A DNA stretch of 63,332 nucleotides from Bacteroidota bacterium (GCA_013286315.1 JABDFX010000010.1:1-63332); one strand, 5' to 3'. Counted from the stretch's first letter, positions 35,671 through 44,215 are shown. Numbers and translations are program-made. Notes: generated from the letters alone by a model not told the origin.

Positions 35671-38229
35671 ATGTTTGGGAAACCCCAACGTACTAATGTG
35701 CCACGAGTCTCGCTTCTGATTTTTAGCCTCTTTACAGGTTTATTCTCAACTGCCGGCAATCTGATCAATATTAAACCGGAACCTTCCTGGATTTTGTCCA
35801 ATATAGCGGACCTGACACGAAACCCCGGTGCAAAAAATATTAGCGGCGGTTATTATTATGATCTGACGGACCGTCAGATAAATCTTGAAAAACAGACCGT
35901 TTATGTGCATATCATCCGGCATATTGTAAATGAATCCGGAGTTCAGGAAGCATCGGAAGTGTCCGCATCTTTTTCACCCCAATTTCAACAAATCATTTTC
36001 CATAAAGTGATTGTTATCAGAAATGGCCATTCCGTTAACCAGCTGATCCCCTCCTCTATCAAAACGGCGGATGAAGAATCCGAGGCTCCCAGTTATTTAT
36101 ATAATGGAACAAGGAGGGCTTATATTATATTGAAAAATATTGAGAAAGGAGATCAGATTGATATCTCTTATTCCATAATCGGTTTCAATCCTGTATTCAA
36201 TGGCCTGTATTCCGGCGAGACTTATTTCTACAACAACACAGCGATTTCAAATTATTTCCTAAGTTATATAGCAGCTGCTGACAAAAAATTAAATTTCAAA
36301 TTGTTCAATGGCGCGATTGCACCCACCCAACAATCTACAGGGTCGCAAATCATTTATCAATGGAAAAATCCTCCTATGGAGAATTCTCCTTCCAGTTCCG
36401 ATATTCCCAGCTGGTACACGAACAGCCCCTACGTTACCGTGAGCGAGTTCAGGGATTGGAAACAGGTGAATGACTGGGGACTTTCGCTCTTTAAAAACTA
36501 TCAGTACAAACTACCTGAAAAACTTTTAGAAAAAATATCCGCATGGAAAAAAGCTTCTGCCGGTGATCGGGATATGTTTGCCAATCTTGCTCTTCGTTAT
36601 GTACAGAACCAGATCCGCTATCTGGGAATTGAAATCGGATCCAATTCCCATCAGCCGCATGCACCTGACATGGTATTTGAACAGGGATTTGGCGACTGCA
36701 AGGACAAGGCTCTTCTGCTGGCTGTTATTCTAAAACACGAAAATATAGACGCTTACGTTGCTTTTACTAATACGCAGGAAAAAGAAAATCTCTCTCAGGT
36801 CGCCCCTTCTGCGCTCGCATTTGATCACGCCATTGTTGCATTGAGGCGGGGAAATAATTTTATTTTTATTGATCCCACCGAGTCATTACAACGTGGCGAA
36901 CTGATTAATAATTATATACCGGCCTATGGTTGGGCGCTTGTAATACAGCCCGGCGGCAACAACCTCTCCCAGGTGGAATCTGGTTATCTAAACCATACAT
37001 TTGCCGTTGAAGACCTGACAGTTTCCCTGAATGACACGAGTTTTCTGCGGGTAACGACAGAATATAAAGGTGGAGCAGCAGATGGCATGCGTAATAATCT
37101 TTCAGAATCCAGCCCGAAGGAAATGCAGGAAAACTACCTTAATTATTACAGTAAATTATTTGAAGGTATAGAACCAGATTCGGCCATATCCACTGAGGAC
37201 GATAGTCTGAAAAATGCAATCAAAATTCTGGAATCATATAAGATTCCTAAAATATGGGAAAAAAATAAGGACGGGAAAAAAGAGATTTTCACGTATGCAA
37301 AATTAATATCTTCGAAGTTTCCAGATCCAATCGATCACAAAGCAAAAGATCCAATAGCGCTGGATTTTCCCTGTACACTGGAATACACACTACGACTTAC
37401 CATGCCAGAAGACTGGTCAGTAAATATGGAAGAAGTTCATATCAAAAATGCTTCCTTTCAGTTCGATTTTACTCCTTCAGGATATGCCAACCATCTGCTG
37501 TTTAAATACTACTTTAAATCCTTCAGGGATTATATACCGGCGGAGGACTTTGTTCAGTATAAAGCTGACTATAAAGAAATTTCGGGTTCGCTGAGCTTGT
37601 CGTTTACCAGTGGTGATTTTACGGCGCCTCCATCAAAACAAAAAAATTTCGAACCCGGGGGAAATACAAACTGGATTACCTTATGGATTAGTTTATTTGC
37701 TGGCCTGCTTTTAACCATGCTCTTTAATTTCCTGAACAGAAGATCTCTTGCCGAAGAAGAATTCGCTGAACAGGCCTTACCCATACGGGGAGCCGTTATA
37801 CTTCTGGCTATTACGCTGGGCATCAGGTTCTTCTATCAGGGCTATATTTTCATGGACCAGCACTATTTTCAGCGTGGTGTTTGGAATCAGCTGGAAGTTG
37901 CTGGCGGGGCCGGTTTGCAATCGTTGTTGGTTACGGAAATGTGCGTTGCCATATTCTCGATGGCGGGGTCTCTTGCACTTTTATACTGGTTCTTTAAAAA
38001 AAGGGATATTTTCCCCTATATGTTTATCCGCTTTGTTGTTGTTTGCCTGGTTGCGCAGTTTTTACTTTTGGTTGTTTACCACACCATCAAAGTCTCAATT
38101 GATTTAACACCAGTGAAGAGCGATGCTGCCACGCAACTCATGAGGTCGCTGGTGTATGCCGGGATCTGGATCAGCTTTATTGTAAAATCGGAAAATGTAA
38201 AAAGAATTTTTGTTTGTCCGTACAATTGA
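35671..38229 (+). CDS. DUF3857 / transglutaminase protein with C-terminal membrane domain
   Basis: This is an 852-aa protein with an N-terminal signal or anchor (LLIFSLFTGLFSTAGN). DUF3857 (about 60-240) includes EKQTVYVHIIRHIVNESGVQ. The transglutaminase core has an intact triad: Cys 343 in FGDCKDKALLLA, His 386 in AFDHAIVAL and Asp 401 in FIDPTE. A beta-rich domain follows, then about four membrane helices from residue 670 to the end. It probably faces the periplasm from the inner membrane and could cleave or cross-link protein amides; the true reaction is unknown. Unlike its 29469 paralogue it keeps catalytic residues. Confidence 0.83.
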   Translation: MFGKPQRTNVPRVSLLIFSLFTGLFSTAGNLINIKPEPSWILSNIADLTRNPGAKNISGGYYYDLTDRQINLEKQTVYVHIIRHIVNESGVQEASEVSASFSPQFQQIIFHKVIVIRNGHSVNQLIPSSIKTADEESEAPSYLYNGTRRAYIILKNIEKGDQIDISYSIIGFNPVFNGLYSGETYFYNNTAISNYFLSYIAAADKKLNFKLFNGAIAPTQQSTGSQIIYQWKNPPMENSPSSSDIPSWYTNSPYVTVSEFRDWKQVNDWGLSLFKNYQYKLPEKLLEKISAWKKASAGDRDMFANLALRYVQNQIRYLGIEIGSNSHQPHAPDMVFEQGFGDCKDKALLLAVILKHENIDAYVAFTNTQEKENLSQVAPSALAFDHAIVALRRGNNFIFIDPTESLQRGELINNYIPAYGWALVIQPGGNNLSQVESGYLNHTFAVEDLTVSLNDTSFLRVTTEYKGGAADGMRNNLSESSPKEMQENYLNYYSKLFEGIEPDSAISTEDDSLKNAIKILESYKIPKIWEKNKDGKKEIFTYAKLISSKFPDPIDHKAKDPIALDFPCTLEYTLRLTMPEDWSVNMEEVHIKNASFQFDFTPSGYANHLLFKYYFKSFRDYIPAEDFVQYKADYKEISGSLSLSFTSGDFTAPPSKQKNFEPGGNTNWITLWISLFAGLLLTMLFNFLNRRSLAEEEFAEQALPIRGAVILLAITLGIRFFYQGYIFMDQHYFQRGVWNQLEVAGGAGLQSLLVTEMCVAIFSMAGSLALLYWFFKKRDIFPYMFIRFVVVCLVAQFLLLVVYHTIKVSIDLTPVKSDAATQLMRSLVYAGIWISFIVKSENVKRIFVCPYN

Positions 38230-38483
38230 AACGAACTCTAAATCCCAAAACCTGAACCCTACTATCAAAATATTGTTCATTCTAATTTTGATTTCGTTCG
38301 GAAACGATCTCAAGGCTCAAGACGATCATGGCAAACATCATGATTGCTAAAACGTTCGTTTTATTGAAAAAGCCATTCATCATCCAATATACCTTCAGAT
38401 GGTTAACCCAATCATTATTAACAGATTAATTCCGGCATTAATACAAGCGGCAGGCCCACGGGTTGAGCAAAAAGCGTTCAGCG

Positions 38484-38587
38484 TTCTTACCAGGTTGCTG
38501 CTGGGTTGCTGCTGGCTTGCTGTTTTCCCCAGAAAACATCGGGAAAACAGCAACAAAGCAGCAAGCCAATAAGAATTTGGTAAGAAT
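38484..38587. repeat. Palindromic cluster A: inverted 11-nt units
   Basis: A 44-base imperfect inverted repeat (38486-38529 and 38541-38584) surrounds an 11-base loop. The left arm contains the consecutive 11-mers GTTGCTGCTGG (38494-38504), GTTGCTGCTGG (38505-38515) and CTTGCTGTTTT (38516-38526). The right arm, read on the other strand, contains GTTGCTGTTTT (38544-38554) and CTTGCTGCTTT (38555-38565). The outer ends close with TTCTTACC / GGTAAGAA. The stop codon of the small ORF 38487-38753 lies in the left end. Confidence 0.8.
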
Positions 38588-38753
38588 CTGATACCATGTC
38601 AACAGGGTTACCGGCATCGGAGATGATTGGCTGCGAAGAATATATATTCTCAATTGTCCCCTGCAAGCTGACAGACACCGGCCCCCTGACGCCGGAAACC
38701 TTCAGTTGACTCCATAAATATGAAATGAATTCCAGGTCGTCTTTCGCAGTCAT
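38487..38753 (-). CDS. Small ORF bounded by 11-nt repeat clusters
   Basis: This 88-codon ORF encodes MTAKDDLEFISYLWSQLK, then GPVSVSLQGTIENIY and PIISDAGNPVDMVSDSYQIL, with a hydrophobic, Cys-rich stretch (LIGLLLCCCF) before a tail read through the repeat cluster. I recognise no characterised family. Its ATG lies inside repeat cluster B and its stop inside cluster A, so the repeats frame the gene exactly. The first 65 residues look like a normal compact protein; the last 20 are encoded by 11-nt units. Confidence 0.5.
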   Translation of the reverse strand: MTAKDDLEFISYLWSQLKVSGVRGPVSVSLQGTIENIYSSQPIISDAGNPVDMVSDSYQILIGLLLCCCFPDVFWGKQQASSNPAATW

Positions 38754-38772
38754 TCCGTAGGCTACGAAAGAT
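38739..38772. repeat. Palindromic cluster B-left (11-nt units, holds an ATG)
   Basis: This 32-base arm pairs with 39020-39051 at 28 of 32 positions in inverted orientation. Inside it are 11-mers read on the minus strand, CTACGGAATGA and CTGCGAAAGAC, facing CTACGAAAGAT on the plus strand around a central G. The start codon of the ORF 38487-38753 is the ATG of CTACGGAATGA. Confidence 0.7.
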
Positions 38773-38846
38773 TTTTTATAAGGCGAATTCGATGTTTTGG
38801 ACCAGATGGAATTTGGAAGCAGATTACATGCAGAGCAGGTTTTTAC

Positions 38847-38921
38847 TAGAGTTCTTTTAGAGTTCCCTTAGAAATCTTCGGAAATTCAAGGAGAACTCTA
38901 AAAGAACTCTAAGAGAACTCT
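38847..38921. repeat. Palindromic cluster C: inverted 11-nt units
   Basis: A perfect 19-base inverted repeat (38847-38865 and 38893-38911) is built of 11-mers. On the left are AGAGTTCTTTT (38848-38858) and AGAGTTCCCTT (38859-38869). On the right are AGGAGAACTCT (38889-38899), AAAAGAACTCT (38900-38910) and AAGAGAACTCT (38911-38921). A 27-base loop separates the arms. There is no open reading frame of note across it, and neither side has a U-tract, so it is not a simple terminator. Confidence 0.8.
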
Positions 38922-39016
38922 ACATGTTTTTCAGACTAAATCCCGAATACATCCGGAATACTTGTCCTTTTCATCTGGAGGGAAAGCATATTTCAGACTC
39001 CATTTTTTCCGAAATA

Positions 39017-39051
39017 ATTCTTTCGTAGCCTACGAAATGACTACGAAAAAT
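39017..39051. repeat. Palindromic cluster B-right (11-nt units)
   Basis: A perfect palindrome TTTCGTAG-C-CTACGAAA (39021-39037) is extended by the tandem 11-mers CTACGAAATGA (39030-39040) and CTACGAAAAAT (39041-39051). It is the inverted partner of 38739-38770, giving a 313-base segment flanked by near-identical 32-base arms. An ATG at the same relative place starts only a 15-codon plus-strand ORF. Confidence 0.75.
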
Positions 39052-39055
39052 CCAT

Positions 39056-39256
39056 TTACCGGAGTTGCATATTTGCACTTGTAACCTCTTTGCTATAATT
39101 TGAAAAAATATTTATGGCTTCATATAGTTCAAATCCAATCCCCTTGGCAAGTACAGCCCAAAGTCCAACTGCATATAGGATATAAGGATGTGGCGGAATT
39201 TCAAAATCCAGTGTATTATTGTCATAGATAACTGTCCTTCCAATGTAGTTTACTCT
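39056..39256 (-). pseudogene. Headless gene fragment next to ssrA
   Basis: A 66-codon minus-strand stretch opens after a TAG (39257-39259) with no start codon. It encodes VNYIGRTVIYDNNTLDFEIP, then PHPYILYAVGLWAVLAKGIG and FELYEAINIFSNYSKEV, ending at a TAA. Composition and phrasing look like real protein, perhaps the C-terminus of a larger gene lost on the ssrA side. I cannot assign a family. Confidence 0.5.
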
Positions 39257-39276
39257 CTAGCCGATCTAGGAAATAA

Positions 39277-39305
39277 AAATGCCTCACAAATTATATGAGG
39301 CATTT
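39277..39305 (-). terminator. Hairpin downstream of ssrA
   Basis: A 10-base stem AAATGCCTCA / TGAGGCATTT has a 9-base loop. Read on the minus strand it is followed by TTTTTATTT, as for an intrinsic terminator of ssrA transcription. Confidence 0.75.
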
Positions 39306-39320
39306 CTTAGTTTTTGCAAG

Positions 39321-39346
39321 CCCTCCTTCGCTAAAGCTACGGAGGG
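39321..39346. repeat. Short palindrome between ssrA and its terminator
   Basis: CCCTCC at 39321-39326 pairs with GGAGGG at 39341-39346 around a 14-base centre. It lies 6 bases past the tmRNA acceptor stem. Palindromes of this form (CCCTCC...CTAAAGCTAC...GGAGGG) recur between genes in many bacteria; here it may help 3' processing or be a mobile palindromic element. Confidence 0.45.
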
Positions 39347-39352
39347 CGAGGG

Positions 39353-39720
39353 TGGAGGTGAGGAGAATCGAACTCCTGTCCAAACATATTCTTCAAAAGC
39401 TTTCTACATGTTTATTTGCTGATTGATTGTCGGGGAAGAAACGGACAGCAACAAACCAATCCTTCCCTTAGCTGAATCGTCTTAGGTTCAGATCACAGCC
39501 TTTCTGAACAGCGTCCTCTTTTGTTTTTAGTCGGCGGTGCAGCATGGTAACAGGCGAACCTGCCACACGGCCCGAATGACTACTTAATCACTGATTAGGC
39601 AGCCATGGCATACTGTGTATTGCCATTTGAGATTTGAATATTCAGATTAACGTGCTAATTATCCAACGCACGACATGCTTATACTTTCAAAGATCTACGC
39701 TGTCAAAACCAGGCACCCCC
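39353..39720 (-). ncRNA. ssrA: Transfer-messenger RNA (tmRNA)
   Basis: tmRNA rescues stalled ribosomes and tags the product for proteolysis. The 5' end on the minus strand reads GGGGGTGCCTGGTTTTGACA, and its first seven bases pair with CACCTCC at the 3' end (39354-39360). The 3' part contains the T-arm loop GTTCGATTC. The tag reading frame lies at about 39600-39630 and encodes GNTQYAMAA followed by TAA, a hydrophobic -AMAA end as expected for ClpXP-type recognition. The length of about 368 is normal. CCA is not fully encoded, since the discriminator A is followed by CCC. Confidence 0.93.
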
Positions 39721-39736
39721 GGAATAGATGAACCTG

Positions 39737-39744
39737 CAAATTTA
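39737..39744 (-). promoter_or_regulatory. -7 box of ssrA
   Basis: On the minus strand the bases are TAAATTTG, a perfect TAnnTTTG match, 16 bases before the mature 5' end of tmRNA. That leaves a short 5' leader for removal by RNase P. Confidence 0.6.
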
Positions 39745-39937
39745 ATGAATTTTTCCCGGTAAGTATACGTTCTCGTGCTTTACAATTTACTTGCCTGCGA
39801 CAGACAGGCGCCTGGCACTTTCAGCTCGATAATCATCCTTGTCACGGATAAAAAGAATGCCGTAAAAAGAGTCTGCATGAAGTTGTTTTCATTCCCAGAA
39901 GATATAAAAATCTTTTTGTTAAAGAAAACCCGGTAGA

Positions 39938-41329
39938 TTACCTGCTCTTCCCCCAACCAAACCAGTCATTTCCATTTACATAAATCATAACCGCCAGGAG
40001 CACCACCATGCCCACCACCTGGGCGTATTCGAGCAATTTCTGACTGGGTTTACGGCCTGTGATCATTTCCAGCACGGTGAAAAGTACATGCCCCCCATCG
40101 AGCGCGGGGATCGGGAGAATATTAAAGAATGCGAGCGCAATGGATAAGAAAGCCGTAATGGTCCAGAATGATTGCCAGTCCCACATGGATGGGAAAATGG
40201 ATCCGATCGCTTTAAAACCACCGACTCCTTTATATGCTTCTGTTTTTGGAGAGAGAATTTTTTTAAACTGATCCACATAACTTCTTAATTTCTCTACTGC
40301 CAGGTGCACACCCGCAGGAAAGGATTCGAAGAAGCCAAATTGTGTTTTTTCGATGCGGATCAATCCAAGACTGTCCATTACTTCAGGATCGTACAAACGG
40401 TAAAATCCCAATGTACCATCTGCATTCACCGAAGCATTCAATGTATCTGTCTTCCCTTTTCTTTCAATGGTCAGGGCTACCTGCTGACCTTTATGTGCGT
40501 CAATGGCCTTTTTATATTCTTCAAAAAAAGGAGTCGCGATTCCTTCCACTGCTGTAATCTGATCCAGGCGTCTGAGTCCTGCTTTATATGCTTTTGAAGT
40601 ATCGGGGACGATATCTGCGATTACAGGTACCCGGGGAAGAAATAATACGGAACTGTTCTTTTTTCTTTCTACCAGTTTTCCGATCAGCGCAGTAGGCAGA
40701 TCAATGGTTTGGTGAACACCATCACGAATCAGATCTACAGGACCGCCACCACCCAGCAAAACTCTTTCGGGCAGATCATCAAAATATTCGACCGGCTGGC
40801 CTTTTACAGTCAGAATTTTATCGCCATTGCGAAAACCGACATGATACATCAGGCTGTCCTGTACCGATATCCCATAGGCCAAACTACCCATCGGAATTTT
40901 CTTCTGACCCCATGAATAAAGGATCATCGCATAAATGAAAAATGCCAGCAGCACATTCATCGTCACACCGCCAAGCATAATGATCAAACGCTGCCAGGCT
41001 GGCTTGCTTCTGAATTCCCAGGGCTGCGCGGGTTGGCTCATCTGCTCCTTATCCATGCTCTCATCCACCATGCCGGCAATCTTCACATAACCTCCCAGGG
41101 GAAGCCAGCCAATACCATATACTGTGTCTCCGATTTTTTTCTTTACGAGAGCGAACCAGGGATCAAAAAATAAAAAGAATTTTTCTACGCGGCATTTAAA
41201 TATTTTGGCCGGCAGGAAATGACCAAATTCATGTACGATCACCAGCAGGGATAAGGAGAGGATAAGTTGAGCGGCCTTGATACCGACATTCGACCAGTCG
41301 ATTGCCAGCATTACAGTGGAATTATTCAT
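39938..41329 (-). CDS. rseP: Site-2 membrane metalloprotease RseP
   Basis: This is a 463-aa M50 zinc protease that cuts membrane-embedded substrates such as anti-sigma factors. It has the catalytic HEFGH at residues 33-37 in the first membrane helix, a GYVKIAGM region, two PDZ-like stretches (NGDKILTVKGQPVEYFDDL and KAGLRRLDQITAVEGI) and the last ligand motif LDGGHVL in a late helix. It is encoded just downstream of dxr, the same order found in many bacteria (dxr-rseP), which supports both calls. Confidence 0.95.
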   Translation of the reverse strand: MNNSTVMLAIDWSNVGIKAAQLILSLSLLVIVHEFGHFLPAKIFKCRVEKFFLFFDPWFALVKKKIGDTVYGIGWLPLGGYVKIAGMVDESMDKEQMSQPAQPWEFRSKPAWQRLIIMLGGVTMNVLLAFFIYAMILYSWGQKKIPMGSLAYGISVQDSLMYHVGFRNGDKILTVKGQPVEYFDDLPERVLLGGGGPVDLIRDGVHQTIDLPTALIGKLVERKKNSSVLFLPRVPVIADIVPDTSKAYKAGLRRLDQITAVEGIATPFFEEYKKAIDAHKGQQVALTIERKGKTDTLNASVNADGTLGFYRLYDPEVMDSLGLIRIEKTQFGFFESFPAGVHLAVEKLRSYVDQFKKILSPKTEAYKGVGGFKAIGSIFPSMWDWQSFWTITAFLSIALAFFNILPIPALDGGHVLFTVLEMITGRKPSQKLLEYAQVVGMVVLLAVMIYVNGNDWFGWGKSR

Positions 41330-41378
41330 TTTACAAAGATCAGCCGCAGTCCGTGTTCACGTGTGCCTGCCGGGAATT

Positions 41379-42545
41379 TTACAATTTTATTAAAGAAGCC
41401 GCGAAGTTACGCGCCTCGCCATCGCTTTCAAAATAATCCTCCAGCGATGGTTGCTCCACAAATGGGATTTTCTGTATCGTTTTTTCTATCAGATCGGTCA
41501 TGTCCAGAAAGCCGATGCGGTTCTTTAAGAACGCATAAACAGCAATTTCATTGGCTGCATTCAGCACACATCCTGCATTTCCCCCCTTGGCCAGGGCATC
41601 TTTGGCGAGTTGCAGATTCCGGAAGGTCCGGATATCGGGTTCTTCAAAAGTCAGTTTATCCGGTTTAAAAAAGTTGTAGCGGGGCAGTTTATTCGGAAGT
41701 CTCATCGGAAATCCGAGGGCGTATTGGATCGGCAGTTTCATATCCGGAAGACCCATCTGCGCCTTGATGCTGCCGTCCTCAAATTGTACCATGCTATGGA
41801 TGATGGATTGCGAATGGATCACCACCTGGATTTGTTGCGGCGTCAGGTTGAACAGCCATCTTGCTTCGATCATCTCCAGGCCCTTGTTCATGAGTGTGGC
41901 GGAATCAATCGAAATTTTTGCACCCATGTTCCAGTTCGGATGCTGGAGAGCGTGGTCTCTTTTTACATTGACAAGAAAATTGGGTTTCTTCCCGAGGAAT
42001 GGACCACCGGAAGCAGTCAGAATAATTTTTTCAATCCGGTTTCTGGTTTCTCCCAACAGGCATTGAAAGATCGCTGAATGTTCGGAATCCACGGGTATGA
42101 TGGGTGAGCGGTTTTCGACTGCTTTCCGCATCACGATATCACCTGCAACAACCAGGGTTTCCTTATTGGCCAGGGCAATGGTCTTTCCATGCTCGATCGC
42201 CGTCATGGTTGGCATCAGTCCGGCAAATCCCACGATGGCCGCCATCATCACATCATAGTTGTCCATTGTAGCCACTTCGATCAGGGCCTTCTCTCCGGCG
42301 AACACTTTTATAGGATGATCTAACAGAGCGGTTTTTACTTTTTGATATTTGGATTCATCACCGATCACTACAATATCCGGCTGGAATCTGAGTGCCTGTT
42401 TGATCAGGAGATCGTCATTCTGTTGAGCCGTTAATATTTCTGCCGAAAATAATTCCGGGTTGGCAGCAATCACATCCAGGGCCTGTGTTCCCACCGATCC
42501 GGTTGAACCAAAAATGGCGATCCTTTTCTTCTGCTGGTTATTCAT
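41379..42545 (-). CDS. dxr: 1-deoxy-D-xylulose 5-phosphate reductoisomerase
   Basis: This enzyme makes 2-C-methyl-D-erythritol 4-phosphate with NADPH, the second step of the non-mevalonate isoprenoid pathway. Visible are the NADPH loop FGSTGSVGTQALDV, ALANKETLVVAG, the metal and substrate motif PVDSEHSAIFQ, TASGGPF and HPNWNMGAKISIDSATLMNK. The frame extends 13 codons upstream to an ATG at 42584. I prefer the ATG at 42545 (MNNQQKKRIAIFG) because the family starts a few residues before the first strand. Confidence 0.96.
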   Translation of the reverse strand: MNNQQKKRIAIFGSTGSVGTQALDVIAANPELFSAEILTAQQNDDLLIKQALRFQPDIVVIGDESKYQKVKTALLDHPIKVFAGEKALIEVATMDNYDVMMAAIVGFAGLMPTMTAIEHGKTIALANKETLVVAGDIVMRKAVENRSPIIPVDSEHSAIFQCLLGETRNRIEKIILTASGGPFLGKKPNFLVNVKRDHALQHPNWNMGAKISIDSATLMNKGLEMIEARWLFNLTPQQIQVVIHSQSIIHSMVQFEDGSIKAQMGLPDMKLPIQYALGFPMRLPNKLPRYNFFKPDKLTFEEPDIRTFRNLQLAKDALAKGGNAGCVLNAANEIAVYAFLKNRIGFLDMTDLIEKTIQKIPFVEQPSLEDYFESDGEARNFAASLIKL

Positions 42546-42602
42546 GAAAAAAGTTTCGTAAAGGGTAAATCTAGTGAATTCCAACTGGACGAATGGCAGA
42601 TA

Positions 42603-44102
42603 TCAGTCCACGTATTTTTCCAGAGGTTCAGCAAAACTCCTGTCATTGCTGAGTCTCGGCACTTTATTTTGTCCGCCGAGTTTGCCGATGGATTTCATAT
42701 AATCAATAAAACCGTTTTTCTTTACCGGATGAATTTGCAGCGGCTGAAGAATATTACCGGCAATCAGATCATCGTAATAAATATTTTTTCCCCGCAGGTT
42801 ACTATCCACTTTCTTAGCGAATGCATGCATATCCGCCGGTTTGTTTTCAAATTCCACAAACCATTCGTGAAATGATTTCCCTTCTTCCTTGCCGTCCTTA
42901 ATATAAGGCGCTACGGTGAATTCATTGATCTGAATACCTTCTTCTTTCGCTGCTTTCATCAGGCTATATTCCACTTCTTCCCCAATCACATGTTCACCAA
43001 ATGCCGAGATGAATTGTTTGATACGACCGGTGACCACTATGCGAAAAGGATCCACGGTTACAAAACGAATCGTGTCCCCGATATTGTATCCCCATAAACC
43101 CGCATTATTATTTATGATCAGCGCATAGTTCACTCCCGTCTTCACTTCTTTCAAAGAAATGCGTGTGGGGTTTTCATTGAAAATTTCATCTGCCGGAATG
43201 AATTCAAAAAATATACCACTGTTGGTATTCAGCAAGAGGCCTTCCTCCTTGCGACTGTCCTGGAAGGCAAAAAATCCCTCGGATGCCGGATAGGTTTCAA
43301 TGGTATCGACTGATTTCCCAATGCTGTCCATCAGGCGGTCTGCATAAGGTTCAAAATTCACACCACCATGCACCAGCACAGAAAAATTAGGGAACAGATC
43401 CTTGATGCGTTTACCTGAGATCTGATTGAGCCGGTCGAAATACATCTGCATCCAGGGTGGTATGCCACTGATCAGCGTCATGTCCTTGTCAATCGTTTCT
43501 TCAACGATCTTATCAAGTTTGATTTCCCATTCTTCTATGCAATTGGTTTCGTAACTCGGCAGCTGATTGGTACGGAGATAATGCGGTATATGATGGTTCA
43601 CGATACCGCTCAGCCTGCCCGTGGGTATATTCGCTATCCTTTCAAGTTCCGGGGAGCCGGAAAGAAAAATCATTTTCCCATTCGCGTAACCGGAATTGCC
43701 GGTCTCGGCCATATAACAGAGCAGGGTATTCCGGGCCGTATTGATATGATTCGAAATCGAGTCCTTGGAGATGGGGATATATTTGATTCCGCTGGTGGTA
43801 CCTGAGGTTTTTGCAAAATAAATAGGCTGTCCCGGCCATAATATATTGTGCTTGCCCTGTTTTATCTGGTCGATATAGGGCTTAAACTGCTCATAATCAC
43901 GAACCGGCACTGCTGTTCTGAATTCCTCATAGGTTTTTACCGTCTCCAGGTGGTGTTCCCGTCCGAAAACTGTTTTTGAGCCTGTTTTAACGAGGCTTTT
44001 AAATATATTCTCCTGATCCTCCAGGGCTGAGCTGATCTCTTTACGGATACTCCTATATATATAAGAAGCGAAAGGCTTGGCTAAAAACGACTTAAACTTC
44101 AT
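42603..44102 (-). CDS. GH3-family (acyl-acid amido synthetase-like) protein
   Basis: This is a 499-aa member of the GH3 superfamily, ANL-type adenylating enzymes known in plants for joining jasmonate or auxin to amino acids and common but uncharacterised in Bacteroidota. ATP-binding motifs are FAKTSGTTSGIKYIPIS (near residue 103), GGVNFEPYADR, YPASEGFFAFQD and NNAGLWGYNIGDTIRF, with VTGRIKQFISAFGEHV preceding the mobile C-terminal domain. The acyl and amine substrates are unknown. It is the first gene of the apparent run GH3, dxr, rseP. Confidence 0.88.
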   Translation of the reverse strand: MKFKSFLAKPFASYIYRSIRKEISSALEDQENIFKSLVKTGSKTVFGREHHLETVKTYEEFRTAVPVRDYEQFKPYIDQIKQGKHNILWPGQPIYFAKTSGTTSGIKYIPISKDSISNHINTARNTLLCYMAETGNSGYANGKMIFLSGSPELERIANIPTGRLSGIVNHHIPHYLRTNQLPSYETNCIEEWEIKLDKIVEETIDKDMTLISGIPPWMQMYFDRLNQISGKRIKDLFPNFSVLVHGGVNFEPYADRLMDSIGKSVDTIETYPASEGFFAFQDSRKEEGLLLNTNSGIFFEFIPADEIFNENPTRISLKEVKTGVNYALIINNNAGLWGYNIGDTIRFVTVDPFRIVVTGRIKQFISAFGEHVIGEEVEYSLMKAAKEEGIQINEFTVAPYIKDGKEEGKSFHEWFVEFENKPADMHAFAKKVDSNLRGKNIYYDDLIAGNILQPLQIHPVKKNGFIDYMKSIGKLGGQNKVPRLSNDRSFAEPLEKYVD

Positions 44103-44215
44103 GTTTTAGGCAGGCGGGTGAATGACAAACCTACAATAAAAGGCAATATGAGCGCCTACCACCTATCGGGACCAATATTTTTAGCGGATTCCTTCGAAAA
44201 TTACCCGTTTCCCCC

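Noticed and set aside
38484-38921. CRISPR array
   Set aside because: Units are 11 bases, contiguous, mirrored and without spacers; there are no cas genes.
38484-39051. Retron msr-msd region
   Set aside because: The nested inverted repeats invite the idea, but there is no reverse transcriptase gene anywhere in the window.
39321-39346. This palindrome as the ssrA terminator
   Set aside because: It lacks a U-tract; the hairpin at 39277-39305 has one on the minus strand.
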